Origin: Pseudomonas mandelii | Lineage (GTDB): Bacteria > Pseudomonadota > Gammaproteobacteria > Pseudomonadales > Pseudomonadaceae | DNA: 64,000 nt | NCBI RefSeq assembly: GCF_006438925.1 | Contig: NZ_RCZA01000001.1 | Coordinates: 620,001-684,000 of the forward strand | Reading direction: 5' to 3' | Shown here: positions 56,712 through 64,000 of the stretch, in pieces | Position numbering within the stretch: position 1 is the stretch's first letter | Layout of the letters: each line of letters opens with the position of its first letter | The notes under the pieces: generated by a model | The model's database searches: none | Seen by the model: the letters and a program-made list of their open reading frames with translations, nothing else | Told to the model about the DNA's origin: nothing | Translations under genes and position numbers: made by a program

Positions 56712-58609
56712 GCGCTTTGCTCCAACTGACGGCCCGCGCCGCGTTTTTTCAAATGAATCATCAACAGCGAAATCGCTGCCGGCGTCACACCCGGGATACG
56801 CGACGCCTGGCCCAAGGTCTCTGGACGGGTCGCGCCGAGCTTGCTCTGGATCTCTTTGGAGAGACCGGAAATATTCGTGTAATCGATATCCACAGGCAGT
56901 TTTGTGTCTTCGCTGGCCCGCAGCCGTGCGATTTCATCCTGCTGGCGATCGATGTAACCGGCGTATTTGGTCTTGATTTCGACCTGCTCGGCGACTTGTG
57001 GATCTTCTGCACCCCCACCGGTGACGGCGATCAGACCAGCGTAGTCGATTTCCGGACGGCTCAGCAGGTTGAGCAAGTTGTATTCGTGGGTCAGCGGCGT
57101 GCCGAATTTCTCGGAAATCGCATCGCCTTGCTCAGTGCCCGGGCGAACCCAGGTACTTTTCAGGCGTTGCTCTTCCAGCGTAATGCTTTCGCGTTTGGTG
57201 CAGAACGCAGCCCAACGCGCGTCATCCACCAGACCCAGTTCGCGACCTTTTTCGGTCAAGCGCAGGTCAGCGTTATCTTCACGCAGGATCAGGCGGTATT
57301 CGGCGCGGGACGTGAACATCCGATACGGTTCCTGGGTACCCAGGGTAATCAGGTCGTCGACCAACACTCCGATGTACGCCTCGTCGCGACGCGGGCACCA
57401 GGCATCTTTGCCCTGAGCACGCAGTGCGGCGTTGGCCCCGGCCAGCAAACCCTGGGCGCCGGCTTCTTCGTAACCGGTGGTGCCGTTGATTTGTCCGGCG
57501 AAGAACAGACCGCCGATGACTTTGGTTTCCAGGTTGTACTTCAGGTCACGCGGGTCGAAGTAGTCGTATTCGATGGCGTAACCCGGACGAACGATGTGCG
57601 CGTTTTCCATGCCGCGGATCGATTGCACGATCTGCAGTTGCACATCGAACGGCAAGGATGTGGATATCCCGTTCGGGTACAGCTCGTTGGTCGTCAGGCC
57701 TTCCGGCTCGATGAAGACCTGATGGCTTTCCTTGTCGGCAAAGCGATGGATCTTGTCTTCGATCGACGGGCAGTAACGCGGGCCGATACCTTCGATCACA
57801 CCGGCATCGGAATACATCGGCGACCGATCAAGGTTGGCGGCAATGATTTCATGGGTGCGGGCGTTGGTGTGGGTAATCCAGCAGCTGACCTGTTTCGGGT
57901 GCTGCTCTTTGGAACCCATGAACGACATCACCGGGATCGGTGTATCGCCGGCTTGCTCGGTCATCACCGAGAAATCCACAGAACGACCGTCGATACGCGG
58001 TGGGGTGCCGGTTTTCAGGCGACCAACGCGCAATGGCAATTCACGCAAACGGTGAGCCAGGGCGATCGATGGCGGATCACCGGCACGGCCACCGGAAAAG
58101 TTCTGCATTCCGATGTGGATAAGTCCACCGAGGAAGGTGCCAGTAGTTAACACCACGGAATCCGCGAGGAAACGCAGGCCCATTTGGGTGACAACACCGC
58201 GCACTTGTTCCTGCTCGACGATCAGGTCGTCGGCTGCCTGTTGAAATATCCACAGGTTCGGCTGGTTTTCGAGGATTTCGCGGACAGCGGCCTTGTACAG
58301 AACCCGATCAGCCTGAGCGCGGGTTGCCCGCACGGCCGGGCCTTTGCGGCTGTTCAATACGCGAAATTGAATACCGCCCTTATCGGTAGCCATGGCCATC
58401 GCGCCGCCGAGGGCATCGATTTCCTTGACCAGATGGCTTTTGCCGATCCCACCGATAGCGGGGTTGCAACTCATGGCACCGAGGGTTTCCACGTTATGCG
58501 TCAGTAACAGGGTTTTTGCACCCATGCGTGCTGAGGCCAGTGCTGCCTCGGTACCGGCATGACCGCCGCCGATGACGATCACTTCAAAACGGGAAGGGAA
58601 ATCCACCAC
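56708..58609 (-). CDS. mnmG: tRNA uridine-5-carboxymethylaminomethyl modification enzyme MnmG
   Basis: A 633-residue FAD protein (GidA) that works with MnmE to modify U34 of certain tRNAs. FAD motif [22 protein letters not shown]-binding and PCPSIEDK-type region ([18 protein letters not shown]) in the middle; C-terminal [30 protein letters not shown] interacts with MnmE. It opens the mnmG-rsmG-parA-parB run. Confidence 0.97.
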   Translation of the reverse strand: MVDFPSRFEVIVIGGGHAGTEAALASARMGAKTLLLTHNVETLGAMSCNPAIGGIGKSHLVKEIDALGGAMAMATDKGGIQFRVLNSRKGPAVRATRAQADRVLYKAAVREILENQPNLWIFQQAADDLIVEQEQVRGVVTQMGLRFLADSVVLTTGTFLGGLIHIGMQNFSGGRAGDPPSIALAHRLRELPLRVGRLKTGTPPRIDGRSVDFSVMTEQAGDTPIPVMSFMGSKEQHPKQVSCWITHTNARTHEIIAANLDRSPMYSDAGVIEGIGPRYCPSIEDKIHRFADKESHQVFIEPEGLTTNELYPNGISTSLPFDVQLQIVQSIRGMENAHIVRPGYAIEYDYFDPRDLKYNLETKVIGGLFFAGQINGTTGYEEAGAQGLLAGANAALRAQGKDAWCPRRDEAYIGVLVDDLITLGTQEPYRMFTSRAEYRLILREDNADLRLTEKGRELGLVDDARWAAFCTKRESITLEEQRLKSTWVRPGTEQGDAISEKFGTPLTHEYNLLNLLSRPEIDYAGLIAVTGGGAEDPQVAEQVEIKTKYAGYIDRQQDEIARLRASEDTKLPVDIDYTNISGLSKEIQSKLGATRPETLGQASRIPGVTPAAISLLMIHLKKRGAGRQLEQSA

Positions 58610-59157
58610 GCACCTCGTGCCTGCTTCAGTTAGGTAATCCGGAATAGGTTGATCTCAGGTTTTTGGACCTGGTCGGCAAGTATAGGGACTTCGCCCTTCC
58701 TAAAGAACCCTTTGCACAAAATTTAACCAGCTGTGGAGAAGTCGCGGTTATAGAAATTAAAAAGAAAGAAATTTATTAAATCTTTGTTTTTATGTTTATT
58801 TCTACTGAGGCACATTTCTGTGGATAGATCTCTACAGGCCTTTATATTCAATATGTACAGAGATTCAAAACCCTGTGGTCATGTGCCAATTAGGCCCTTG
58901 GATAACCGGTTTAAGCCTGTGGATGAAAGGGGTGCTTATCCACAGGGGCGGTTATCTTCAGTTTTGAGGCCCTGTTATCAACTGCCCTTAGAGGCAGTTA
59001 TTCACAGGGCTTAATCCACAGAAAACTGCTGAATAAGCAAATCCTGGGCACGGGAAATCCGCTCAAGCAGAAAGAATCTGCTCAGCACCGGAAGAGAATT
59101 TAAGAAAAGGAGGGAACAGACAGGCACGAATGGCCTGTCTGTGGACAACGGGGAAGA
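58610..59157. other. Origin-like region between mnmG and mnmE
   Basis: No gene. An AT-rich block (58748-58800, starting TATAGAAATTAA) is followed by DnaA-box-like sites: TGTGGATAG (58819-58827), TGTGGATGA (58918-58926), TTATCCACA (58936-58944, perfect), TTATTCACA (58998-59006, perfect), TAATCCACA (59012-59020) and TGTGGACAA (59140-59148). The same order and flanking words are seen at 63244-63514 upstream of dnaA, so this appears to be a duplicated, diverged origin module. Confidence 0.75.
59104..59142 (-). terminator. mnmE terminator
   Basis: Perfect 10-base stem ACAGACAGGC / GCCTGTCTGT (59116-59142) with a seven-base loop; on the minus strand it is followed by a T-rich tract (TCCTTTTCTT). 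It lies at the edge of the origin-like region, 16 bases past the mnmE stop. Confidence 0.8.
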
Positions 59158-60528
59158 TTATTTACCGATACAGAAGCTGGAAAAGATCCGTCCCAGCAGG
59201 TCATCGGAGCTGAATGCACCAGTGATTTCACCCAAAGCGTGTTGGGCTTGTCGCAAATCCTCGGCTAACAGTTCACCGGCACCCGCCAGGGTCAGCTGTG
59301 CACGGCCGTGCTCAAGGGACGCACTGGCGTGGCGCAACGCTTCAAGGTGACGCCTGCGAGCACTGAAGCTGCTTTCAGAGGTCTGCTCGTAACCCATGCA
59401 GGCCTTGAGGTGGTCGCGCAGCAATTCCAGCCCTTCACCTGCAGATTTGGCGCTCAGGTTGATGGTGACGTGGCCATCCCCGCTGACTTCCAGGGCAATG
59501 GCTTCGCCAGTGAGGTCAGCCTTGTTTCGAATCAGCGTGACTTTCGCCGGATCCGGACGGATTTCCAGGAATTCAGGCCATAACGCGAACGGATCAAGTG
59601 CCTCAGGAGCCGTAGCATCGACCACCAACAGCACGCGATCAGCCTCGCCGATCGCTTTCAACGCTCGCTCGACGCCGATTTTTTCCACCTGGTCTTCGGT
59701 ATCTCGCAGGCCTGCGGTGTCGACTACGTGCAGCGGCATACCATCGATGTGGATATGTTCACGAAGAATGTCCCGGGTAGTGCCGGCAATCTCGGTGACG
59801 ATCGCGGCTTCACGGCCGGCCAGCGCATTCAACAGGCTGGATTTACCGGCATTCGGCCGGCCGGCGATCACCACGGTCATCCCGTCACGCAGCAAGGCAC
59901 CCTGCCCGGCTTCCCGTAGTACGGTGGATAACTCGTCACGCACTTTGTCGAGCATGCTCAATACGTGGCCATCGGCGAGGAAGTCGATTTCTTCTTCAGG
60001 GAAGTCGATCGCCGCTTCGACATAGATGCGCAGGCCAATCAATTGCTCGGTGAGGTTATGCACACGTTCGGAGAATGCGCCCTGCAAGGAACGCAGGGCA
60101 TTTCGCGCAGCCTGTGCAGAACTCGCTTCGATCAAATCAGCGATGGCCTCGGCCTGAGCCAGGTCGAGTTTGTCATTGAGGAACGCGCGCTCGCTGAATT
60201 CCCCCGGCCGGGCCAACCGACAGCCCAGTTCCAGGCAACGCTTGAGCAGCATATCCAGAACTATCGGACCACCATGGCCCTGGAGCTCCAGCACATCTTC
60301 GCCGGTGAACGAGTTCGGGCCGGGAAAATACAGGGCGATACCTTGATCCAGCACCTCATCGTTTTTACTGAGGAACGGGCCGTAGTGGGCGAATCGCGGC
60401 TTGAGTTCACGACCGCTGAAGGCCTTGGCTGCAACACTCGCCAGCGGCCCGGAAATACGGACGATGCCTACCCCGCCGCGACCTTGAGCGGTGGCGACGG
60501 CGGCGATGGTTTCACGAGGAACGCTCAT
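59158..60528 (-). CDS. mnmE: tRNA modification GTPase MnmE
   Basis: A 456-residue partner of MnmG. N-terminal formyl-THF-binding domain ([22 protein letters not shown]), central G domain with [17 protein letters not shown] and NKADL, and the C-terminal Cys motif FCIGK at the very end. Stand-alone after a terminator. Confidence 0.97.
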   Translation of the reverse strand: MSVPRETIAAVATAQGRGGVGIVRISGPLASVAAKAFSGRELKPRFAHYGPFLSKNDEVLDQGIALYFPGPNSFTGEDVLELQGHGGPIVLDMLLKRCLELGCRLARPGEFSERAFLNDKLDLAQAEAIADLIEASSAQAARNALRSLQGAFSERVHNLTEQLIGLRIYVEAAIDFPEEEIDFLADGHVLSMLDKVRDELSTVLREAGQGALLRDGMTVVIAGRPNAGKSSLLNALAGREAAIVTEIAGTTRDILREHIHIDGMPLHVVDTAGLRDTEDQVEKIGVERALKAIGEADRVLLVVDATAPEALDPFALWPEFLEIRPDPAKVTLIRNKADLTGEAIALEVSGDGHVTINLSAKSAGEGLELLRDHLKACMGYEQTSESSFSARRRHLEALRHASASLEHGRAQLTLAGAGELLAEDLRQAQHALGEITGAFSSDDLLGRIFSSFCIGK

Positions 60529-60560
60529 AAACCGTTATCCAGACAAAAGTGACAGATAGC

Positions 60561-60585
60561 AAAACGCCCCACTAGGGGGCGTTTT
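60561..60585 (-). terminator. Terminator after yidC
   Basis: AAAACGCCCC / GGGGGCGTTTT around a four-base loop, 23 bases past the yidC stop on the minus strand; separates it from mnmE. Confidence 0.88.
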
Positions 60586-60607
60586 GAGTGGTTATCCACA
60601 GTGTAAG

Positions 60608-62293
60608 TCAGGCAGCTGCTTTGGTAGCTGCTTCGATCTTACGAGTGATGTACCACTGTTGGGCGATCGACAGGCAGTTGTTCACTACCCAGTACAGCAC
60701 CAGACCAGCCGGGAACCACAGGAAGAAGAAGGTGAAGATGATTGGCATCAACTTCATCACCTTGGCCTGCATCGGGTCCGGAGGAGTCGGGTTCAGCTGC
60801 TGCTGGATGAACATGGTTGCACCCATGATGATCGGCAGAATGAAGAACGGATCCTTGATCGACAGGTCAGTAATCCACAGCATGAACGGCGCTTGGCGCA
60901 TTTCAACGCTTTCCAGCAGAACCCAGTACAGCGAAAGGAAAACCGGCATCTGCACGAGGATTGGCAAGCAACCACCCAGCGGATTGATCTTTTCTTTCTT
61001 GTACAGCTCCATCATGGATTGCGACATTTTCTGCCGGTCGTCGCCATGTTGCTCTTTCAGCGCTGCCAGTTTCGGTGCCACTGCACGCATGCGCGCCATG
61101 GATTTGTAGCTGGCAGCCGACAACGGGAAGAAGATCCCTTTGATCAGCATGGTCAGGAAGATGATCGACCAGCCCCAGTTACCGACCAGCGCGTGGATAT
61201 GTTGCAGCAGCCAGAAGATTGGCTGGGCAATGAACCACAGAATGCCGTAGTCGACGGTCAGTTCCAGACCCGGGGACAACTCTTTCAGCACGGCCTGACT
61301 TTTCGGACCGGCATACAGAACGGCACTGGTCTCGGCTTTTGCACCTGGCGCGACGGTCATTGCCGGAGCGGTGTAGCCGATGATGTAGTTGCCTTTGCTG
61401 TCTTTACGGGTCTGGACGAGGTTGTTCTCGCCTTTCGCCGGAATCCACGCGGTCACGAAGTAGTGCTGCAACCATGCAACCCAACCACCGTTAACGGTTT
61501 CTTTCAGCTGAGCCTTGTCCATGTCCTTCATGGACACTTTCTTGTACGGCTCGTTACTTGTCCACAGGGCGGCGCCCAGGTAAGTCGCGGTGCCGGTGGC
61601 GGTGCTGGAAGAAGGATCGGAGCTGGCGTCACGCTTCAATTGCGCGAACATTGCACCGGACCAGGGCTGAGCACTCTGGTTATCGATCAGGTAGGAAACG
61701 GTTACGTCATACAGGCCACGTTTCAGGGTGAAACGCTTGATGTAGTTGACGCCGTCCTTGCTGAACTTCAGGTCTGCGACCAATTGGTCCTGACCATCAG
61801 CCAGTTGGTAAATCTTCTTCTCCGAGGAGTAAACCGGACGGCCGGCAGGACTGGCGTCCGGACCGTTGGTGCCGATCAAACCACTTTGAGCCAGATAAGT
61901 CCGCTCGTTGCCGTTATCGAACAACTGGAAAGGAATTTCCGGATGGTCCTGGCGACGTGGATACAGCGGCAGCGTCAACTGCGCAACATCACCACCTTGT
62001 GGATCGATTGCCAGGTTGAGCACATCCGTTTTGATCTGGATGAGGTCTTTGCTTGCAGCTACTGGTGTTTCAGCAGGTGCAGTTGCACTGGTATCGCTTG
62101 CGGCGCGTGGAATGTCGTCACTGACAGAAGCATTATTGCCAGTCGCCGTATCCGGTAGGCCCGGTGCGGTAGTACTGGAAGCAACATTCTGAGTCGGCAG
62201 GGCAGCCTGGCCATAGTCCTGGTTCCATTTAAGAACCATAACGTAGGACACGATTGCCAGGGCGACGATCAGGATCGTGCGTTTGATATCCAT
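60608..62293 (-). CDS. yidC: Membrane protein insertase YidC
   Basis: A 561-residue insertase of the inner membrane. A first helix (TILIVALAIVSYVMVLKWNQ), a disordered stretch, a large periplasmic beta domain (about 60-340), then five C-terminal helices with the positively charged cytoplasmic loop (YKSMARMRAVAPKLAALKEQHGDDRQKMSQSMMELYKKEKINPLGGCLPIL). Confidence 0.97.
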   Translation of the reverse strand: MDIKRTILIVALAIVSYVMVLKWNQDYGQAALPTQNVASSTTAPGLPDTATGNNASVSDDIPRAASDTSATAPAETPVAASKDLIQIKTDVLNLAIDPQGGDVAQLTLPLYPRRQDHPEIPFQLFDNGNERTYLAQSGLIGTNGPDASPAGRPVYSSEKKIYQLADGQDQLVADLKFSKDGVNYIKRFTLKRGLYDVTVSYLIDNQSAQPWSGAMFAQLKRDASSDPSSSTATGTATYLGAALWTSNEPYKKVSMKDMDKAQLKETVNGGWVAWLQHYFVTAWIPAKGENNLVQTRKDSKGNYIIGYTAPAMTVAPGAKAETSAVLYAGPKSQAVLKELSPGLELTVDYGILWFIAQPIFWLLQHIHALVGNWGWSIIFLTMLIKGIFFPLSAASYKSMARMRAVAPKLAALKEQHGDDRQKMSQSMMELYKKEKINPLGGCLPILVQMPVFLSLYWVLLESVEMRQAPFMLWITDLSIKDPFFILPIIMGATMFIQQQLNPTPPDPMQAKVMKLMPIIFTFFFLWFPAGLVLYWVVNNCLSIAQQWYITRKIEAATKAAA

Positions 62294-62295
62294 GA

Positions 62296-62541
62296 TTACT
62301 CGGCCATCGAAGAAGAACGGGAGGTAGGGATAGATGGAACCGGGTCATAACCACCGGGATTCCACGGATGACAGCGACCTAAACGACGAAAGGCCAGCCA
62401 GCCACCGCGCAGAAGGCCATGATTTTCTATGGCTTCATACGCGTAGCAGGAACAACTGGGGTAGAAACGACAGTGACTGGCCATCAGAGGACTAATGGCA
62501 TAGCGATAAAACTGGATCGGAACGAGTGCCAGTTTACGCAT
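62296..62541 (-). CDS. yidD: Membrane protein insertion efficiency factor YidD
   Basis: An 81-residue protein of the YidD family with [19 protein letters not shown] and [22 protein letters not shown]. It lies between rnpA and yidC, overlapping rnpA by eight bases, as in most gammaproteobacteria. Confidence 0.95.
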   Translation of the reverse strand: MRKLALVPIQFYRYAISPLMASHCRFYPSCSCYAYEAIENHGLLRGGWLAFRRLGRCHPWNPGGYDPVPSIPTSRSSSMAE

Positions 62542-62935
62542 CGGGACTGTCTACCCCTACAGTTTCGGTTTTGACTGCTGGTACCGGCGTGCTGCGTGCC
62601 AGACGCTTCCAGAGTTTGCCGAAATGCTGAATCAATTCGGGGTTTTCTACGTCACCCAAACCTTTGCGCGCGACGATAACGATGTCCCAGCCGGCCAGTG
62701 AGTCCTGGTTCAGACGGAACGATTCGCGCATCAGACGTTTGAGGCGATTGCGCTCGACGGAGAGCTTTACGCTCTTTTTCCCGATAACCAGCCCGAGACG
62801 GGGGTGATCAAGATCGTTGTTGCGCGCAAGGAGCAGGAGATTTTTCCCCGGAACCTTGCCGGTAGGGGAGTCAAAGACTGCCTTGAAATGCCGGGGAGTA
62901 AGCAGACGCTTTTCCCGACTGAAGTCCTGACTCAC
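62534..62935 (-). CDS. rnpA: Ribonuclease P protein component
   Basis: A 133-residue basic protein that supports the RNase P RNA in cutting tRNA 5' leaders. The RNR motif is in [27 protein letters not shown] is the typical Pseudomonas N-terminus, which makes GTG 62935 the likely start. The frame continues upstream through rpmH, which is rejected as overlap with the ribosomal protein gene. Ribosome-site spacing for GTG is short, so the start is moderately certain. Confidence 0.92.
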   Translation of the reverse strand: MSQDFSREKRLLTPRHFKAVFDSPTGKVPGKNLLLLARNNDLDHPRLGLVIGKKSVKLSVERNRLKRLMRESFRLNQDSLAGWDIVIVARKGLGDVENPELIQHFGKLWKRLARSTPVPAVKTETVGVDSPDA

Positions 62936-62951
62936 CTCCAGTGCCGGATTA

Positions 62952-63086
62952 TCAAACTGCCAGACGCGCACGACCTTTGGCGCGACGACGCGACAGGACG
63001 GCACGACCGTTTTTGGTAGCCATGCGAGCACGGAAACCGTGAGTACGAGCGCGTTTGATAGTGCTTGGTTGGAAAGTACGTTTCAT
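62952..63086 (-). CDS. rpmH: 50S ribosomal protein L34
   Basis: A 44-residue, very basic protein ([19 protein letters not shown]...) with the usual L34 length. It was too short for most gene lists. It starts 568 bases from dnaA and sits 16 bases before rnpA, its normal partner in the operon. Confidence 0.98.
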   Translation of the reverse strand: MKRTFQPSTIKRARTHGFRARMATKNGRAVLSRRRAKGRARLAV

Positions 63087-63654
63087 TGTCGTGTTACCTG
63101 GTTCGTCCACAACGGGCCGGAATGGCCCCCGTTTTAAGAGACCGGGGATTCTAGAGAAAGCAAGCCTCTAGGTCAATTTCCAACCAGCGTTTCCTTATAA
63201 ATAGATCTCCAGACGTTTTTCCTGCCGAGCTCCATTGGCTAGATATAGAAATTAAGAAGGAAAGTATTTAAAGCTTTTCTGTAAAGCTTATAAAAGCTAG
63301 GGACACGATCATCTGTGGATAACTGCCATCAGCCCTTTAAAGTCGTGCTGTACAGAGAATGACAACTACGGTGGAAAACGGTGGTAACCCTGTGCTGCGC
63401 TGTCGGATAAGCTGTGTGTGAAAGAGGTAGTTATCCACAACGTGGTTATCCACCGAGTTTCGCCCCCACTTGTACAACGACCTTAGGCCCGGTTATCCAC
63501 AGAGCTTATGCACAGACCGCTGGTCGTCTTTTTTTCGTATAAATCACTGATTCTTCATGGCAGGTGCACAACCTTCGTGTGGATAAGTCGGGGCTTGGTC
63601 GGCTACAATGGCGGCTTGTTTTTGCCTCACCGGCTTTCAACTTAGGGGATATCC
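63087..63654. other. oriC: chromosomal replication origin between rpmH and dnaA
   Basis: An AT-rich block (63244-63300, TATAGAAATTAA...) is followed by a cluster of DnaA boxes: TGTGGATAA (63314-63322), TTATCCACA (63431-63439), TTATCCACC (63446-63454), TTATCCACA (63493-63501), TTATGCACA (63506-63514) and TGTGGATAA (63578-63586). This is the established position of oriC in pseudomonads, next to dnaA and rpmH. Confidence 0.92.
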
Positions 63655-64000
63655 GTGTCAGTGGAACTTTGGCAGCAGTGCGTGGAGCTTTTGCGCGATG
63701 AGCTGCCTGCCCAACAATTCAACACTTGGATCCGTCCACTACAGGTCGAAGCCGAAGGCGACGAGTTGCGTGTCTACGCACCGAATCGTTTTGTTCTCGA
63801 CTGGGTCAACGAAAAGTACCTGGGCCGCGTCCTTGAACTGCTGGATGAGCATGGCAATGGCATCGCGCCGGCGCTGTCCTTATTAATAGGCAGCAAACGC
63901 AGTTCGGCACCACGTGCAGCCCCGAATGCTCCGTTGGCCGCCGCTGCTTCACAGGCTCAGGCCGCTCAAGCACCTGTCAGCGCCCCGGCGCCAGCCCAGG
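63655..64000 (+). CDS. dnaA: Chromosomal replication initiator DnaA (partial, cut by window end)
   Basis: The first 115 residues of DnaA are present: domain I ([49 protein letters not shown]), followed by the Ala/Pro-rich linker (domain II). Start GTG 63655 has AGGGGA six to seven bases upstream, as known for Pseudomonas dnaA. The ATPase and DNA-binding domains lie beyond the window. Confidence 0.96.
   Translation, partial: MSVELWQQCVELLRDELPAQQFNTWIRPLQVEAEGDELRVYAPNRFVLDWVNEKYLGRVLELLDEHGNGIAPALSLLIGSKRSSAPRAAPNAPLAAAASQAQAAQAPVSAPAPAQ

Noticed and set aside
56717..58150. 477-codon plus-strand frame opposite mnmG
   Set aside because: Shadow of mnmG; no recognisable protein features.
60584..62158. 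524-codon plus-strand frame opposite yidC
   Set aside because: Shadow of yidC; low-complexity translation without domains.

Overview
The window is a stretch of a Pseudomonas chromosome, most likely of the P. fluorescens group, ending at the replication origin. The right end has the classic gammaproteobacterial origin order (atp operon, parB-parA-rsmG-mnmG, mnmE-yidC-yidD-rnpA-rpmH, oriC, dnaA). The glmU/atp/glmS/glmR order, the Zur-linked folE2/pyrQ island, the REP-type palindromes and the gene sequences all fit that group. No rRNA, tRNA or CRISPR array was seen.

Layout. 0-7.6 kb: housekeeping and transport genes (small EamA protein, Tim44-like protein, SMI1/KNR4 protein, CPA2 antiporter, acyl-CoA thioesterase, pdxY, DUF3301, a CobW-type GTPase). 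7.6-16.3 kb: a zinc-starvation locus with DUF1826-zigA on one side and folE2, an ABC metal importer, a gamma-carbonic-anhydrase-like protein, a dihydroorotase and a threonyl-tRNA synthetase-like protein without a catalytic core on the other. Two Zur-type palindromes lie in the control regions. 16.3-19.6 kb: DUF3617, cardiolipin synthase and cyclopropane fatty acid synthase. 19.8-25.8 kb: a second zinc-linked operon (three SPFH/HflKC-like proteins and a zinc P-type ATPase, hmtA-like) with a third Zur-like box. 26-35.8 kb: lipoamide dehydrogenase, Lrp and LysE, a TPR/DUF3142 pair, a PNPOx-reductase-ferredoxin fusion, GST and LysR.

35.9-42.8 kb is the accessory part. It holds two complete copper-bufferin (RiPP metallophore) systems, one DUF2282/BufA1 type with DoxX and one BufA2 type, with an ECF sigma factor and a soluble zinc-finger anti-sigma between them. 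Both bufferin operons carry the same putative ECF promoter, TGTAAC-N15/16-CTCTCTAGTG. Between the second system and glmS lies a frameshifted, truncated tnsA (Tn7 transposase subunit), transcribed away from glmS as in Tn7 inserted at attTn7. Three spaced 13-bp repeats at the far edge resemble a Tn7-like left end. The bufferin block may therefore be cargo of a decayed Tn7-like element.

42.8-64 kb is the core: glmS, glmR, glmU, the nine-gene ATP synthase operon, chromosome partitioning genes, tRNA-modification genes, membrane insertase and the origin. The mnmG-mnmE gap looks like a diverged copy of the rpmH-dnaA origin, with the same order of AT-rich block and DnaA boxes. Two perfect ParB-binding (parS) palindromes lie inside coding genes at 10.6 and 22.8 kb. 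dnaA is cut by the window end.
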